From Pseudomonas fluorescens HK44 (lineage in GTDB: Bacteria > Pseudomonadota > Gammaproteobacteria > Pseudomonadales > Pseudomonadaceae), in NCBI RefSeq assembly GCF_000217955.3, contig NZ_AFOY02000009.1, positions 186,001 to 250,000 of the forward strand: DNA of 64,000 bases. The letters run 5' to 3'. The notes under the pieces were generated by a model. The model was given only the letters and a program-made list of their open reading frames with translations. It had not been told where the DNA came from and ran no database searches. Each line of letters begins with the position of its first letter. Position 1 is the first letter of the stretch. Below are positions 27,738 to 43,816 of this stretch, in pieces. The position numbers and the translations under genes are program-made.

Positions 27738-30700
27738 TTAGTTCACCCACACACGAGCGTTACGGAACATACGCATCCACGGCGCGTCTTCGTTCCACTC
27801 TTCCGAGCGCCACGAGTTCTGCACGGCGCGGAACACCCGCTCCGGGTGCGGCATCATGATGGTCACGCGACCGTCGCGGCTGGTCAAACCGGTAATCCCG
27901 CGCGGCGAACCGTTCGGGTTGGCCGGGTAGCGTTCAGTGACCTTGCCGTGGTTGTCGACGAAACGCATCGCCACGCATCCCGACAGATCGGCTTGCAGCA
28001 ACGCTTCTTCGCTGGCGAATTCGGCATGACCTTCACCGTGAGCGATGGCGATCGGCATACGCGAACCGGCCATGCCCTGCAGGAAGATCGAGTTCGATTC
28101 CTGAACCTGAACCATCGCCACACGCGCTTCGAACTGCTCGGAACGGTTGCGCACGAAGTGCGGCCAGAACTCGCTGCCCGGGATCAGCTCATGCAGGTTG
28201 GACATCATCTGGCAACCGTTGCACACGCCGAGGGTGAAGCTGTCGGTACGTTCGAAGAAGCCCTGGAACGCATCGCGAGCACGGCTGTTGAACAGCGCCG
28301 ATTTCGCCCAGCCTTCACCGGCACCCAGTACGTCACCGTAGGAGAAGCCACCGCACGCCACCAGACCTTTGAACTCGTTCAGGTCGACACGGCCCGCCAG
28401 AATGTCGCTCATGTGCACGTCGATCGCGCTGAAACCGGCGCGGTCGAACGCTGCGGCCATTTCCACCTGACCATTGACGCCCTGCTCACGCAGTACGGCA
28501 ACCTGTGGGCGAATGCCTTTCTTGATGTAAGGCGCGGCGACGTCCTGGTTCACGTCGTAGCTCAGCTTGGCGCTCAAGCCAGGGTTGTCTTCTTCCAGCA
28601 GCACGTCGAACTCTTGCTCGGCGCAGTCGGCGTTGTCACGCAAACGCTGGATCTGGTAGCTGGTTTCAGCCCACTGACGTTGCAGCAGACCACGCTGACC
28701 TTCGAACACGGTGTCGCCGTTGAAGGTGATGCTGATTTCGCTGTTGTTCATCGGCTGACCGATCACCGACACACAGTCGCCCAGGCCAGCCGCGCTGAAC
28801 TGCGCAAGGATGTCCGGCGTGGAGTCCTGACGAACCTGGATCACCGCACCCAGTTCTTCGTTGAACAGGATCGCGGCGATGTCGGCCGAGGTTTCCGCCA
28901 GGCCGTCGAGGTTCAGGCTCAGGCCGCAGTGGCCGGCAAAGGCCATTTCCACCACGCTGGTCAGCAGACCACCGTCGGAACGGTCGTGGTAAGCCAGCAG
29001 GTGACCGTCGGCGTTGAGGCCCTGGATCACCGCGAAGAAGGCTTTCAGGTCTTCGGCGTCATCGACGTCCGGTGCCTGCTTGCCGAGCTTGCCGTGAACC
29101 TGCGCGAGGATCGAGGCGCCCATGCGGTTCTGGCCACGGCCCAGGTCGATCAGGATCAGGTCGGTGGTGCCCTTGTCCATGCGCAGTTGCGGGGTCAGGG
29201 TCTGACGGATGTCAGTCACTGGCGCGAAACCGGTCACGATCAGGGACATTGGCGAAGTCACGGTCTTGTCGACGCCTTCGTCATTCCAGCGCGTGGCCAT
29301 GGACATCGAGTCCTTGCCCACCGGAATGGTAATGCCCAGTTCCGGGCACAGTTCCATGCCGACCGCTTTGACGGTGTCGTACAGACGCGCATCTTCGCCC
29401 GGGTGACCGGCAGCCGACATCCAGTTCGCCGACAGTTTGATGTCGGAGATCTTGCCGATGCGCGAGGCCGCGACGTTGGTCAGGGTTTCGCCGATGGCCA
29501 TGCGGCCCGACGCCGGAGCATCCAGCAGGGCCAGCGGAGTGCGCTCGCCCATGGCCATGGCTTCACCGGTGTAAACGTCAAAGCTGGTAGCGGTGACGGC
29601 AACGTCAGCCACTGGAACCTGCCACGGGCCGACCATCTGATCACGGGCCACGAGGCCGGTGATGGTGCGGTCGCCAATGGTGATCAGGAAGCTCTTGCTG
29701 GCCACGGCCGGGTGATGCAGAACGCGCTCGACGCAGTCGGCAATGGCCAGCGTCGACGGATCGAAATCGTCGCCCAGTTCGGCTTCACGAACGGCCGAAC
29801 GGTGCATGCGCGGGGCTTTACCCAGCAGCACTTCGAGCGGCATATCCACAGGGCTGTTGCCGAAGTGGCTGTCGGTCACGGTCAGTTGCGGCTCGGCAGT
29901 CGCTTCGCCGACAACGGCGAACGGGCAACGCTCACGTTCGCAGATCGCCTTGAAGCGTTCGAAGTCAGCCGGGCCGACCGCCAGAACGTAGCGTTCCTGG
30001 GATTCGTTACTCCAGATTTCGTGCGGGGCCATGCCCGGCTCGTCGTTTGGAATATTGCGCAGTTCGAAGCGGCCGCCACGGTCGCCATCGTTGACCAGTT
30101 CCGGGAAGGCGTTGGACAGGCCGCCCGCGCCGACGTCGTGGATGAAGCTGATAGGGTTGTGTTCACCCAACTGCCAGCAACGGTCGATGACTTCCTGGCA
30201 ACGGCGTTCCATTTCCGGGTTTTCGCGCTGTACCGAAGCAAAATCCAGGTCGGCCGAGCTGGTGCCGGTGGCCATGGAGGAAGCTGCACCGCCACCCAGA
30301 CCGATCAGCATCGCCGGGCCGCCGAGTACGATCAGCTTGGAGCCCACGAGGATTTCGCCTTTCTTGACGTGTTCCTCACGGATGTTGCCCATGCCGCCGG
30401 CCAACATGATTGGCTTGTGGTAACCGCGCACTTCATCGCCACGCGGGGTGGTGATGGATTGTTCGAAGGTTCGGAAGTAACCGGTCAGCGCCGGACGGCC
30501 GAATTCGTTGTTGAATGCAGCGCCGCCCAATGGGCCTTCGATCATGATGTCCAGCGCGGTGACAATGCGCTCGGGTTTGCCGTACGGCACTTCCCACGGC
30601 TGTTCGAAGCCCGGGATTTGCAGGTTGGATACGGTGAAACCGGTCAGGCCAGCCTTTGGCTTGGCGCCGCGACCGGTCGCGCCTTCGTCGCGGATCTCGC

Positions 30701-31634
30701 CACCGGAACCGGTGGATGCGCCCGGGAACGGGGCAATCGCGGTCGGGTGGTTGTGCGTCTCGACTTTCATCAGGATGTGCACCGGTTCCTGCACCGCGCC
30801 GTACTGGCGGGTCTCAGGGTCCGGGAAGAAACGACCGGCGACAGAGCCGACGATCACCGAAGCGTTGTCCTTGTATGCCGACAGAACGCCTTCGCTGTGC
30901 ATCACGTAGGTGTTCTTGATCATGCCGAACAGGCTTTTTTCCTGGCTCTCGCCGTCGATGTCCCAACTGGCGTTGAAGATCTTGTGACGGCAGTGCTCGG
31001 AGTTCGCCTGGGCGAACATCATCAGTTCGATGTCGTGCGGGTTGCGCTTCAAGCCAATAAAGGCGTTGACCAGGTAGTCGATCTCGTCTTCCGCCAGGGC
31101 CAGGCCCAGCTCGACGTTAGCGGTTTCCAGTGCGGCGCGACCGCCACCCAGAACGTCGATTGCCGTCAGCGGCTTCGGTTCGGAGTGACTGAACAGGCCG
31201 GCAGCCTGCTCGAGGTTTTCCAGCACGATCTGGGTCATGCGGTCGTGCAGTGCATCAGCAATAAGCTGTGCTTGTGCGTCGGCGAACTCACCGGTCACGT
31301 AGAAAGCGATACCGCGCTCCAGGCGCTGGATTTTCGCCAGGCCACAGTTGCGGGCAATATCGCTGGCCTTGCTCGACCAGGGCGAGATGGTGCCGAAACG
31401 TGGCAACACCAGGAACAGACGGCCGGCCGGCTCTTGTACCGGAACACTAGGACCGTACTTCAGAAGGCGCGCTAGCACCTGCTGTTCGTCGCCGGTCAGG
31501 ACGCCGGTGACTTCGGCGAAGTGAGCGAATTCAGCATACAAGCCACTGACAGCCGGAACCTTTTGGCTCAGTTGCTCAAGGAGTTTGCTGTGGCGAAAGG
31601 CAGAAAGGGCAGGAGCGCCGCGCAGGATCAACAT
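27738..31634 (-). CDS. purL: Phosphoribosylformylglycinamidine synthase PurL (large, fused form)
   Basis: Converts FGAR to FGAM using ATP and glutamine. The 1298-residue protein is the large single-chain type of gammaproteobacteria: an N-terminal FGAR-AT domain, a linker, two AIRS-like domains ([18 protein letters not shown] and the ATP region near [19 protein letters not shown]) and a C-terminal class I glutaminase ([12 protein letters not shown] with its nucleophile Cys, and [10 protein letters not shown]). The long plus-strand open frame across the gene is a shadow. A YqfO-like gene overlaps its end. Confidence 0.98.
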   Translation of the reverse strand: MLILRGAPALSAFRHSKLLEQLSQKVPAVSGLYAEFAHFAEVTGVLTGDEQQVLARLLKYGPSVPVQEPAGRLFLVLPRFGTISPWSSKASDIARNCGLAKIQRLERGIAFYVTGEFADAQAQLIADALHDRMTQIVLENLEQAAGLFSHSEPKPLTAIDVLGGGRAALETANVELGLALAEDEIDYLVNAFIGLKRNPHDIELMMFAQANSEHCRHKIFNASWDIDGESQEKSLFGMIKNTYVMHSEGVLSAYKDNASVIVGSVAGRFFPDPETRQYGAVQEPVHILMKVETHNHPTAIAPFPGASTGSGGEIRDEGATGRGAKPKAGLTGFTVSNLQIPGFEQPWEVPYGKPERIVTALDIMIEGPLGGAAFNNEFGRPALTGYFRTFEQSITTPRGDEVRGYHKPIMLAGGMGNIREEHVKKGEILVGSKLIVLGGPAMLIGLGGGAASSMATGTSSADLDFASVQRENPEMERRCQEVIDRCWQLGEHNPISFIHDVGAGGLSNAFPELVNDGDRGGRFELRNIPNDEPGMAPHEIWSNESQERYVLAVGPADFERFKAICERERCPFAVVGEATAEPQLTVTDSHFGNSPVDMPLEVLLGKAPRMHRSAVREAELGDDFDPSTLAIADCVERVLHHPAVASKSFLITIGDRTITGLVARDQMVGPWQVPVADVAVTATSFDVYTGEAMAMGERTPLALLDAPASGRMAIGETLTNVAASRIGKISDIKLSANWMSAAGHPGEDARLYDTVKAVGMELCPELGITIPVGKDSMSMATRWNDEGVDKTVTSPMSLIVTGFAPVTDIRQTLTPQLRMDKGTTDLILIDLGRGQNRMGASILAQVHGKLGKQAPDVDDAEDLKAFFAVIQGLNADGHLLAYHDRSDGGLLTSVVEMAFAGHCGLSLNLDGLAETSADIAAILFNEELGAVIQVRQDSTPDILAQFSAAGLGDCVSVIGQPMNNSEISITFNGDTVFEGQRGLLQRQWAETSYQIQRLRDNADCAEQEFDVLLEEDNPGLSAKLSYDVNQDVAAPYIKKGIRPQVAVLREQGVNGQVEMAAAFDRAGFSAIDVHMSDILAGRVDLNEFKGLVACGGFSYGDVLGAGEGWAKSALFNSRARDAFQGFFERTDSFTLGVCNGCQMMSNLHELIPGSEFWPHFVRNRSEQFEARVAMVQVQESNSIFLQGMAGSRMPIAIAHGEGHAEFASEEALLQADLSGCVAMRFVDNHGKVTERYPANPNGSPRGITGLTSRDGRVTIMMPHPERVFRAVQNSWRSEEWNEDAPWMRMFRNARVWVN

Positions 31635-31818
31635 CTTCGGGACAGCCTCGGAAGGGGGTGTGCTTTGAGGCCGTGCATTCTAGCCTAAACCGCCCGCGAC
31701 AGCACCCGAAACGCTACACCCGGTATTGTCCGAACGTCGGCCTGGGGCTCAAATCCGGCAACCCATGCTCTTCAAGGTGCACGCCGGGGGTTATTTTGCT
31801 TGTCACATTCCGGCCTGA

Positions 31819-33381
<1,563 letters not shown>

Positions 33382-33395
33382 GCACCCCCCTCCTC

Positions 33396-33487
33396 CCGTA
33401 GGAGCAAGGCTTGCCCGCGATAGCATCACCGAGGTGATTCTGGCGGACCGCGGCGCCTGCATCGCGGGCAAGCCTTGCTCCTACGGG
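33396..33487. repeat. REP-type inverted pair (class GCGGGCAAGCCTTGCTCC)
   Basis: Inverted units at 33396-33421 and 33460-33487 lie between convergent mltF and pdxJ. Confidence 0.85.
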
Positions 33488-33501
33488 TATGGGGTTGAGC
33501 G

Positions 33502-34248
<747 letters not shown>

Positions 34249-34299
34249 GGAAGCGCTCCAGAAGAAGAGAAAGTTCGGTGCACAGCATACACGTCAGGC

Positions 34300-34989
34300 T
34301 TATGGCTTTCGAAACAACTCGCGACTCACCAGCGGGCGACCGCCCAGGTGAACGGCCAACGCCTGACGCATCAAGCGTTTGGCGGCGGACAAGGCACCCG
34401 GCGCGCTCCAGTCAGCGTCGGCCATGGCCAACAGTTCGGTACCGTTGAACAGACCGGGCTGCAACAAGTAGACCCGCTCCAGACCCGCATCGACCTGCAA
34501 GCGATACAGGCCATCAGGCGCGACAGGTTCGCCATGGATATCCGCGTTCAGTGCAAAGCCGTAACCCAGGTCATCGAGCAGTCGCCATTCGAACGAGCGC
34601 AACAAGGGCTCCAGCGGACGCCCTTCGGCAAGGGCCAGCAAGGTCGCGGCGTAATGATCGAATACCGCAGGATGGGGGTCTTCGGACGGCAGCAGGCGGA
34701 TCAGCAGTTCATTGAGGTAAAGGCCGCTGAACAGCGCCTCACCATTGAGCCAGGTGGAGACGCCGGCGCTTTCCATGCGTCCGACGTTCTTCAGTTCGCC
34801 CCGACCACGGAACTCGACTTCCAGCGGCACGAATGGCCGTGCCAGCGTTCCGGCCTTACCCCGCGCACTGCGCAACACCGCCCGCAGCCGACCTTGCGGC
34901 GTGAGGAAATCCACCAACGCGCTGTTTTCGCGGTAGGCGCGGCTATGGAGCACGTAGGCGGGTTGGCCGGTTGGCGCGGTGGTCGACAT
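34300..34989 (-). CDS. recO: DNA repair protein RecO
   Basis: RecO helps load RecA onto SSB-coated single-stranded DNA. The 229-residue protein has an N-terminal OB fold ([25 protein letters not shown]) and a helical C-terminal part. ATG 34989 ([14 protein letters not shown]) is preferred over an upstream in-frame start at 35016. A REP pair separates it from era. Confidence 0.93.
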   Translation of the reverse strand: MSTTAPTGQPAYVLHSRAYRENSALVDFLTPQGRLRAVLRSARGKAGTLARPFVPLEVEFRGRGELKNVGRMESAGVSTWLNGEALFSGLYLNELLIRLLPSEDPHPAVFDHYAATLLALAEGRPLEPLLRSFEWRLLDDLGYGFALNADIHGEPVAPDGLYRLQVDAGLERVYLLQPGLFNGTELLAMADADWSAPGALSAAKRLMRQALAVHLGGRPLVSRELFRKP

Positions 34990-35017
34990 CAGAGTCCAAA
35001 TCTCAGAGGAGATCAAC

Positions 35018-35151
35018 TGTGGCGAGGGAGCTTGCTCCCGCTGGGCTGCGAAGCAGCCCCGACATCAAGCAGCCGCGGAGAGTCAGGCACACCGGGGAAA
35101 ATGGTTTTGGGGCCGCTTTGCGACCCAGCGGGAGCAAGCTCCCTCGCCACA
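35018..35151. repeat. REP-type inverted pair (class TGTGGCGAGGGAGCTTGCTC) within an operon
   Basis: The left unit begins at 35018 and the inverted partner is at 35126-35151. It lies between era and recO, which run in the same direction, so it is in the transcribed spacer rather than at a convergent end. Confidence 0.85.
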
Positions 35152-35190
35152 AAGGCCAGCACAAGGCCTTGAACCTTGTGCCGATCCTGA

Positions 35191-36093
35191 TTACAGGTCG
35201 CCGTAACCCAGCGAACGCAGGGCGCGTTCGTCGTCGGACCAGCCACCTTTCACTTTGACCCAAAGGTTGAGCATGATCTTGGAGTCGAACAGCAGCTCCA
35301 TGTCCTTGCGCGCTTCGGTGCCGATGCGCTTGATCCGCTCGCCCTTGTCGCCAATGATGATTTTCTTCTGACCGTCACGTTCGACGAGGATCAACGCATG
35401 GATGTGCAGGGTTTTCCCCTGCTGCTTGAATTCTTCGATTTCCACGGTGATCTGGTACGGCAGCTCAGCGCCCATCTGGCGCATGATTTTCTCGCGTACC
35501 AGTTCGGCGGCGAGGAAGCGGCTGCTGCGGTCGGTGATCTGGTCTTCCGGGAAGAAGTGATCGTTTTCCGGCAGGTGATCGGCGATCACCCGCTCCAGCG
35601 CGTCGAGGTTATGCCCGTGCTGAGCTGAAATCGGAATGATCTGCGCGTTCGGCAACTGCTCCTGCAACCAGCTCAGGTGCGGCATCAGTTCGGCTTTGTC
35701 TTCGATGCGATCGGTCTTGTTCAGCGCCACGATCAACGGCCCCGTCACGTACTGAACGCGCTCGAGCACCATCTGGTCTTCTTCGGTCCACTTGGTGCGG
35801 TCAACCACGAAGATCACCACGTCAACGTCTTTCAACGCGGCCGAAGCGGTCTTGTTCATGTAGCGGTTGAGGGCTTTCTCGCCACCTTTGTGCATGCCGG
35901 GGGTGTCGACGTAGATCGCCTGCACGGCGCCTTCGGTCTTGATCCCGAGCATGTTGTGACGGGTGGTTTGCGGCTTGCGCGAGGTGATTGCCAGCTTCTG
36001 ACCCAGAATGTGGTTCAGCAGCGTGGATTTGCCCACGTTCGGACGGCCAACGATGGCGACATAGCCACAGCGAGTTGCAGTTGAATCAGTCAT
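35191..36093 (-). CDS. era: GTPase Era
   Basis: A ribosome-assembly GTPase that binds 16S rRNA near its 3' end. The 300-residue protein has a P-loop [22 protein letters not shown] and a C-terminal KH domain ([25 protein letters not shown]). ATG 36093 is chosen; it overlaps the rnc stop by 8 bases, showing translational coupling. Confidence 0.97.
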   Translation of the reverse strand: MTDSTATRCGYVAIVGRPNVGKSTLLNHILGQKLAITSRKPQTTRHNMLGIKTEGAVQAIYVDTPGMHKGGEKALNRYMNKTASAALKDVDVVIFVVDRTKWTEEDQMVLERVQYVTGPLIVALNKTDRIEDKAELMPHLSWLQEQLPNAQIIPISAQHGHNLDALERVIADHLPENDHFFPEDQITDRSSRFLAAELVREKIMRQMGAELPYQITVEIEEFKQQGKTLHIHALILVERDGQKKIIIGDKGERIKRIGTEARKDMELLFDSKIMLNLWVKVKGGWSDDERALRSLGYGDL

Positions 36094-36775
36094 GGCCATT
36101 CTCCACGCCCAGGGCAATCAGTGCTGCAGCGGCCGCTACCTGTTCGGCAATACGACGACTCACACCCTGACCTCGGCTTTTTTCGTTCAGTAAGGTGATT
36201 TCGCATTCGACGAAGAACGTCCGGCAATGCGGCTCACCCTGGATATCCACCACTTCGTAACGCGGCAGTTCACAGGCACGCGACTGCAAGAACTCTTGCA
36301 GGCGGGTCTTTGGATCTTTGTTGGTATCGACCAGCGTCAGGCTGTCGAACTCGGACGTCAGCCAGGCCAGCACGCGTTCGCGCGCCATGTCCATGCCGGC
36401 ATCCAGATAGATCGCACCGATCAGCGCTTCGAGGGCATCGGCGAGGATCGATTCACGGCGGAAACCGCCACTCTTCAACTCACCGGACCCCAGGCGCAGG
36501 TACTCGCCCAGGTCGAAACCACGCGCCAACACCGCCAGCGTTTCACCCTTGACCAGGCGTGCGCGCAAACGCGACAGCTGGCCTTCGCGAGCCAGCGGAA
36601 AGCGGTCAAACAGCGCCTCACCAGCAACGAAGTTGAGGATGGCATCACCGAGGAATTCCAGGCGTTCGTTGTTACGCCCGGCAAAGCTGCGATGCGTCAG
36701 GGCCAGAACCATCAGTTCCTGGTCCTTGAAGGTATAACCGAGCTGACGCTCGAGACGGCTTAAAGAGACGCTCAC
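36086..36775 (-). CDS. rnc: Ribonuclease III
   Basis: Cleaves double-stranded RNA, including rRNA precursors. The 229-residue protein has the RNase III signature [14 protein letters not shown], the second catalytic segment [15 protein letters not shown], and a C-terminal double-stranded-RNA-binding domain. It overlaps era by 8 bases and follows lepB after a 179-bp gap in which I see no gene. Confidence 0.97.
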   Translation of the reverse strand: MSVSLSRLERQLGYTFKDQELMVLALTHRSFAGRNNERLEFLGDAILNFVAGEALFDRFPLAREGQLSRLRARLVKGETLAVLARGFDLGEYLRLGSGELKSGGFRRESILADALEALIGAIYLDAGMDMARERVLAWLTSEFDSLTLVDTNKDPKTRLQEFLQSRACELPRYEVVDIQGEPHCRTFFVECEITLLNEKSRGQGVSRRIAEQVAAAAALIALGVENGHD

Positions 36776-36954
36776 GGTTTACCCACGCTGAGTTCGTGGT
36801 CGGCATCCATCACAGCAACGCTGCTAGGCTCTTGGACAATTAACGCTGTGTTCAAAAATTACATCCTGAATATCGTTGGCTTCATGCATCTGCGGCAACC
36901 TTCTGCAGGCTCCAGAAATGCATTCGGCGCTGTGTTCAACAGCGCCGTGGGTGA

Positions 36955-37809
36955 TTACTTGATCAGGCCAACCCGCGAGAAATTCGGCAGGTGACTGAGT
37001 TTGGGTTCCGGCCAGCTCATCCAGACTGCGAAGGCCTTGCCGACGATATTCTTGTCGGGAACCATGCCCAGCAGATCCTTGGGAATACTTGGATCATCCC
37101 AGTAGCGACTGTCGTTGGAGTTGTCGCGGTTGTCGCCCATCATGAAGTAGTGCCCGGCAGGCACGGTCCATTGATGGTCCGGGGTTGCACGGTAGCGGCT
37201 CATTTCCTTGCGGATCAGGTGCTCGGCGGCGCCGAGTTTTTCCTTGTAGAGCTCGGCACTGCCCAACGTACCCGGCTCGGAGCCGACCAACTGCTCTGCA
37301 ATCGACTCACCGTTGACGAACAGACGCTTGTCGGCGGTGTAACGAATCTGATCACCCGGCAGGCCCACTACACGCTTGATGTAGTTGACGTTCGGGTCGC
37401 TTGGGTAGCGGAACACCATCACATCGCCGCGCTGCGGATCACCGACCTGGATGACTTTCGTATCGAGCACCGGCAAGCGGATCCCGTAAGAAAACTTGTT
37501 CACCAGAATGAAGTCGCCAACGTCCAGGGTCGGCTTCATCGAACCAGACGGAATCTGGAACGGCTCCACCAGGAACGAACGCAAGACCAGCACGATGAAC
37601 AGCACCGGAAAGAACGATTTGCCGTATTCGACCAGCATCGGTTCTTTGTTCAGTCTCTCGACCACCATCATGTCCGGCTCGCCGACGCTGCCCTGATAAG
37701 AGCTGATGGCGGCACGCCGACGCGGCGCCAGAAAGATCAGATCGAGCAACGCCAACAGACCGCAAACTAAAACGGCGATGACCAGCAACAGCGGGAAATT
37801 TAGTGACAT
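36955..37809 (-). CDS. lepB: Signal peptidase I
   Basis: Cleaves Sec and Tat signal peptides at the periplasmic face. The 284-residue protein has two N-terminal membrane segments and the S26 motifs: the nucleophile Ser in FQIPSGSMKPTL, the general-base Lys in YIKRVVGLPGD, and GDNRDNSNDSRYW. It starts 5 bases after lepA stops. Confidence 0.97.
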   Translation of the reverse strand: MSLNFPLLLVIAVLVCGLLALLDLIFLAPRRRAAISSYQGSVGEPDMMVVERLNKEPMLVEYGKSFFPVLFIVLVLRSFLVEPFQIPSGSMKPTLDVGDFILVNKFSYGIRLPVLDTKVIQVGDPQRGDVMVFRYPSDPNVNYIKRVVGLPGDQIRYTADKRLFVNGESIAEQLVGSEPGTLGSAELYKEKLGAAEHLIRKEMSRYRATPDHQWTVPAGHYFMMGDNRDNSNDSRYWDDPSIPKDLLGMVPDKNIVGKAFAVWMSWPEPKLSHLPNFSRVGLIK

Positions 37810-37814
37810 AGGAC

Positions 37815-39614
37815 CTAACTATCCAACCTGAGCACAGCGAGGAAGGCTTCTTGTGGAATTTCCACGTTGCCGACCTGCTTCATGCGTTTTTTACCGGCCT
37901 TCTGCTTTTCCAACAGCTTGCGCTTACGGCTAACGTCACCACCGTAGCATTTGGCCAATACGTTCTTTCTGAGTGCCTTGACGGTTGTCCGCGCCACAAT
38001 CTGCCCGCCAATGGCGGCCTGGATTGCCACGTCGAACATCTGCCGCGGAATCAGTTCTTTCATCTTCTCGGTCAACGCACGACCTTTGTAGTGCGCGTTG
38101 TCACGGTGCACGATCAACGCCAGGGCGTCGACTTTTTCACTGTTGATCAATACATCCAGCTTCACCAGATTAGCTGATTGATAACGATCGAAATGGTAAT
38201 CCAGCGAAGCATAGCCGCGACTGGTGGATTTCAGACGATCGAAGAAGTCCAGGACCACTTCGTTCATCGGCAAATCGTAGGTCACCTGGACCTGGCTACC
38301 GAGGAACAGCATATCGTGTTGAATGCCACGCTTCTCGATACACAGGGTAATGACGTTACCCAGGTGCTCCTGCGGCACAAGAATATTTGCCCGAACGATT
38401 GGCTCGCGCATGTCTTCAATAGACGACAGGTCCGGTAGCTTGGACGGGTTGTCGACGTAAATCGTTTCACCGGTTTTCAGCAACAGCTCGAAAATAACCG
38501 TCGGCGCCGTGGTAATCAGGTCCAGGTCGTACTCGCGCTCCAGGCGCTCCTGGATGATCTCCATGTGCAGCATGCCGAGGAACCCGCAACGGAAGCCGAA
38601 GCCCAGGGCGTCCGAGCTTTCCGGGGTGTATTGCAGCGACGAGTCGTTCAGGGTGAGCTTTTGCAGCGCTTCGCGGAAGTCTTCGAAGTCGTCGGAGCTG
38701 ACCGGGAACAGACCGGCATACACCTGCGGCTGAATGCGTTTGAAACCTGGCAGCACGTCGACGTCCGGCGTCGAGCTCAAGGTCAGGGTGTCGCCTACCG
38801 GCGCGCCATGAATGTCCTTGATGCCGGCGATGATGAAACCTACTTCACCGGCTTTCAGATCAACGGTAGCGGTGTGCTTCGGATTGAACACACCGACGCT
38901 GTCGACCAGGTGGATCTTGCCGGTGGACTTCACCAGAATCTTGTCGCCCTTTTTCACGCGGCCGTGGCGTACGCGAACCAGGGAAACAACGCCCAGATAA
39001 TTGTCGAACCAGGAGTCGATGATCAACGCCTGCAGCGGATCCTCGATATTGCCGGTCGGCGCAGGAATGGTGTGTACCAGACGTTCGAGCACTTCATCGA
39101 CGCCCAGACCGGTCTTGGCACTGCACTCGACCGCATCGGTGGCATCGATGCCGATGATTTTTTCGATTTCTTCTTTTACGCGGTCCGGATCGGCCTGTGG
39201 CAGGTCGATCTTGTTCAGGACCGGCATCACTTCCAGGCCCTGCTCGATCGCCGTGTAGCAGTTGGCAACCGATTGCGCCTCGACACCCTGACCGGCATCG
39301 ACCACCAGCAAGGCACCTTCACAGGCCGCCAGCGACCGGCTGACTTCATAGGTGAAGTCAACGTGGCCGGGGGTGTCAATGAAGTTCAACTGGTACTTGA
39401 TACCGTCACGGGCAGTGTAATAGAGGGTAACGCTGTGAGCCTTGATGGTGATCCCGCGTTCACGCTCAAGGTCCATGGAGTCCAGTACCTGGGCTTCCAT
39501 TTCGCGCTCGGCCAGGCCGCCGCACATCTGGATGAAGCGATCGGCCAGAGTCGACTTGCCATGGTCAATGTGGGCGATGATGGAGAAATTGCGGATATGA
39601 CTCAAATCACTCAC
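37815..39614 (-). CDS. lepA: Elongation factor 4 (LepA)
   Basis: A ribosomal translational GTPase that helps back-translocation and 30S biogenesis. The 599-residue protein has [21 protein letters not shown] and NKIDLPQAD in the G domain, EF-G-like domains II, III and V, and the LepA-specific C-terminal domain ([18 protein letters not shown]). It is first in the block leading to pdxJ. Confidence 0.98.
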   Translation of the reverse strand: MSDLSHIRNFSIIAHIDHGKSTLADRFIQMCGGLAEREMEAQVLDSMDLERERGITIKAHSVTLYYTARDGIKYQLNFIDTPGHVDFTYEVSRSLAACEGALLVVDAGQGVEAQSVANCYTAIEQGLEVMPVLNKIDLPQADPDRVKEEIEKIIGIDATDAVECSAKTGLGVDEVLERLVHTIPAPTGNIEDPLQALIIDSWFDNYLGVVSLVRVRHGRVKKGDKILVKSTGKIHLVDSVGVFNPKHTATVDLKAGEVGFIIAGIKDIHGAPVGDTLTLSSTPDVDVLPGFKRIQPQVYAGLFPVSSDDFEDFREALQKLTLNDSSLQYTPESSDALGFGFRCGFLGMLHMEIIQERLEREYDLDLITTAPTVIFELLLKTGETIYVDNPSKLPDLSSIEDMREPIVRANILVPQEHLGNVITLCIEKRGIQHDMLFLGSQVQVTYDLPMNEVVLDFFDRLKSTSRGYASLDYHFDRYQSANLVKLDVLINSEKVDALALIVHRDNAHYKGRALTEKMKELIPRQMFDVAIQAAIGGQIVARTTVKALRKNVLAKCYGGDVSRKRKLLEKQKAGKKRMKQVGNVEIPQEAFLAVLRLDS

Positions 39615-39724
39615 GGATCAACACTCAAAAAGGCTGCAGGCATAGCCCGCCGAAAAATAGCCGGGAATTGTACCTGATACACGACGCAAGCGTCACGTTC
39701 ACAGGTCAACGGTATTGGATACAA

Positions 39725-39754
39725 AAACGCCCCGCTCTTGCGAGCGGGGCGTTT
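39725..39754 (-). terminator. Rho-independent terminator of lptF-lptG
   Basis: AAACGCCCCGCT / AGCGGGGCGTTT type stem followed by a U-run on the minus strand, 32 bp past the lptG stop. Confidence 0.9.
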
Positions 39755-39785
39755 GAATGTTGGTCGGGGCAGAAAATACCTGCGA

Positions 39786-40847
39786 TCAACCGGCTCGGCG
39801 CAGCAACCAGATACCGGCCACCGCACAGATACTGGCCGGAACCAGCACCGCGAACAACGGCGAGAAGCCGAAGACCAGGCTTGAAGGCCCGAGCAAATCC
39901 TGGGCGATACGGAAGGTAAAGCCGACCAGCACACCGGTGAATACGCGCTGCCCCAGGGTCACCGAGCGCAGCGGACCGAAAATAAAGGAAATTGCCATCA
40001 ATACCAGGGCAACTGTGACCAGCGGCTGCAACACCTTGACCCAAAACGCCAGCCAGTAACGGCCATTGTTCAGGCCCTGATCCGCCAGATAGTGGATGTA
40101 ACCCCACAAACCGCTGATCGACAATGATTCCGGCACCATGATCACCGTGTTCAGCAGTTGCGGGCTCAACGGTACTTCCCAGCGCTCTTGCGGGGCAGTG
40201 ACCACTTCGGTACTGCCGTCATGGAACACCGTGGTGGTGATGTCATTCAACTGCCAATGGTCTGTTTCGAACTCTGCACGCTTGGCAAAGCTCGAGATCA
40301 GCATGTGACGCTGGTTGTCGAAACGATAGCGGGTCACCCCATACAGAATGCCGTCCGGCTGCACTGAGTTGATGTGAATGAACTCATCACCCTGACGGTG
40401 CCACATACCGTGTTTGGCGCTCTGCGCATCACCGCTGCCCTGGGCCAGGGAGCGATTGGCCTGGGCCACGTTTTCCGCAACGGGCGCAATGTACTCACCG
40501 ACCAGCACGCCTGCCAGCATCAACACCAGCATCGGCTTCATCACCGCCCAGACGATCCGGCCGATGGACACGCCAGCGGCGCGCATGATGGTCAATTCAC
40601 TGCTGCTGGCCAGACTGCCCAGGCCGATCAGGCAGCCGATCAGCGCCGCCATCGGCAGCATGTCATAAACCCGACGCGGCGCTGTCAGCGCGACGTAGCT
40701 CAATACGTCGGTGAGGGTGTAGGTATCTGTGACATCACTCATCTCGTCGATGAAGGCAAACAAGGTCGCCAGGCCCAGAATGATCCCCAGTACCGCCAGG
40801 ATCGCCATGAAAACACTGCCACCGATGTAGCGATCGAGCTTAACCAC
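39786..40847 (-). CDS. lptG: LPS export ABC transporter permease LptG
   Basis: Part of the LptB2FG complex that extracts lipopolysaccharide from the inner membrane. The 353-residue protein has six membrane segments (three at each end) and a central periplasmic beta-jellyroll region. It overlaps the lptF stop by 8 bases. Confidence 0.95.
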   Translation of the reverse strand: MVKLDRYIGGSVFMAILAVLGIILGLATLFAFIDEMSDVTDTYTLTDVLSYVALTAPRRVYDMLPMAALIGCLIGLGSLASSSELTIMRAAGVSIGRIVWAVMKPMLVLMLAGVLVGEYIAPVAENVAQANRSLAQGSGDAQSAKHGMWHRQGDEFIHINSVQPDGILYGVTRYRFDNQRHMLISSFAKRAEFETDHWQLNDITTTVFHDGSTEVVTAPQERWEVPLSPQLLNTVIMVPESLSISGLWGYIHYLADQGLNNGRYWLAFWVKVLQPLVTVALVLMAISFIFGPLRSVTLGQRVFTGVLVGFTFRIAQDLLGPSSLVFGFSPLFAVLVPASICAVAGIWLLRRAG

Positions 40848-41958
40848 GGGTCACCTCCAGCGCACTGCGGCGACTCGCCATTTTCAAGCGCAACGGCTCC
40901 CAGTAGAGCAGTCCCAGGCCAATGGCCAGGAATATTGCGTGAACCCACCACAGGCCCAGTGCCGGGGGGATCTTGCCTTTTTCCAGAGCACCGCGTGCGG
41001 CGATCAGGATCGTCAGATAAGCCATATATAGAAGAACCGCCGGCATTAACTTGAGGAATCGTCCCTGACGCGGATTGACCCGCGACAGCGGCACCGCCAT
41101 CAACGTCACGATAAACACCAGCAACGGCAGCGACACACGCCACTCAAGCTCGGCGCGTGCACTAATATCCGGATTATTCAGCAGGGTACGGGTCGGCATC
41201 GCATCGCGATCGGTCACCTCGTCGCTGACATCCGGTTTAGGCAGCAGCACGCCATAGGTGTCGTACTTGATGGCCCGGTAGTCGGCCAGCCCCGGCTGAC
41301 CGTCGTAACGGTAGCCATTGTCGAGAATCAGGTAGCGGTTGCCGTCTTCCTTGATTTCCTGACGGCCCTTTTCGGCCACCAGTACGGAAATGCCGCGATC
41401 CTTCTGATCGGCGGAAAGACGCTTCTCCGAGATGAAGACGCCGCCCAGATTGATCCGGTCATCGGACATCTGCTCGGTGTACGTCACCCGCGAACCATCG
41501 CGCAACGCCTGAAAACGGCCCGGCACCAGCGTGTCGAACTCGGTCATGGCGTCCTGCTTGTTCAGCAGCAACTGGAACTGATTGGCGCCTTGCGGTGCCA
41601 GGCTCAGGCTCAGCCAGGCCACGATCACGGCCACCAGCGCAGCCGGAAACAGGGTCATGCCCAGCAGACGCTGCTGGCTCATACCGGTCGCGGAGAGCAC
41701 GGTCATTTCGCTTTCAAGGTACAGGCGACCGTAGGCCAGCAGGATCCCGAGAAACAGCCCTAACGGCAGAATAAGTTGCAGGAAACCCGGCAGACGAAAG
41801 CCCATGATCAGGAACAGCGAGCCAGGGTCCAGGACGCCCGAGGCGGCCTGGGCCAGGAACTTGATGAAGCGCCCACTCATGATGATGACCAACAGCACAG
41901 CGCTGACGGCGCTCAAGGTCAACAGGACTTCGCGGGAAAGATAACGGAAGACGATCAA
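40840..41958 (-). CDS. lptF: LPS export ABC transporter permease LptF
   Basis: Partner permease of LptG. The 372-residue protein has the same layout (terminal membrane triplets around a periplasmic jellyroll). I set the start at TTG 41958 (LIVFRYLSREVLLTLSAV), because it gives the family N-terminus and a GGAG lies 8 bases upstream; the open frame begins three codons earlier at a GTG inside that ribosome site. It is divergent from pepA. Confidence 0.93.
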   Translation of the reverse strand: MIVFRYLSREVLLTLSAVSAVLLVIIMSGRFIKFLAQAASGVLDPGSLFLIMGFRLPGFLQLILPLGLFLGILLAYGRLYLESEMTVLSATGMSQQRLLGMTLFPAALVAVIVAWLSLSLAPQGANQFQLLLNKQDAMTEFDTLVPGRFQALRDGSRVTYTEQMSDDRINLGGVFISEKRLSADQKDRGISVLVAEKGRQEIKEDGNRYLILDNGYRYDGQPGLADYRAIKYDTYGVLLPKPDVSDEVTDRDAMPTRTLLNNPDISARAELEWRVSLPLLVFIVTLMAVPLSRVNPRQGRFLKLMPAVLLYMAYLTILIAARGALEKGKIPPALGLWWVHAIFLAIGLGLLYWEPLRLKMASRRSALEVTRG

Positions 41959-43756
<1,798 letters not shown>

Positions 43757-43773
43757 AACTGAAGATCCTGAAC

Positions 43774-43795
43774 GGCGTCATCCGCGGATGACGCC
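43774..43795 (+). other. Perfect hairpin between pepA and holC
   Basis: GGCGTCATCC and GGATGACGCC form a 10-bp stem with a 2-base loop and no T-run, so it is more likely an RNA stability or partial-termination element than a full terminator. Confidence 0.6.
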
Positions 43796-43816
43796 GCGCA
43801 GGCATCAGGAACCGCA

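Noticed and set aside
27846..31475. 1209-codon plus-strand open frame
   Set aside because: Antisense shadow of purL; no domain content, and high GC makes long opposite frames common.
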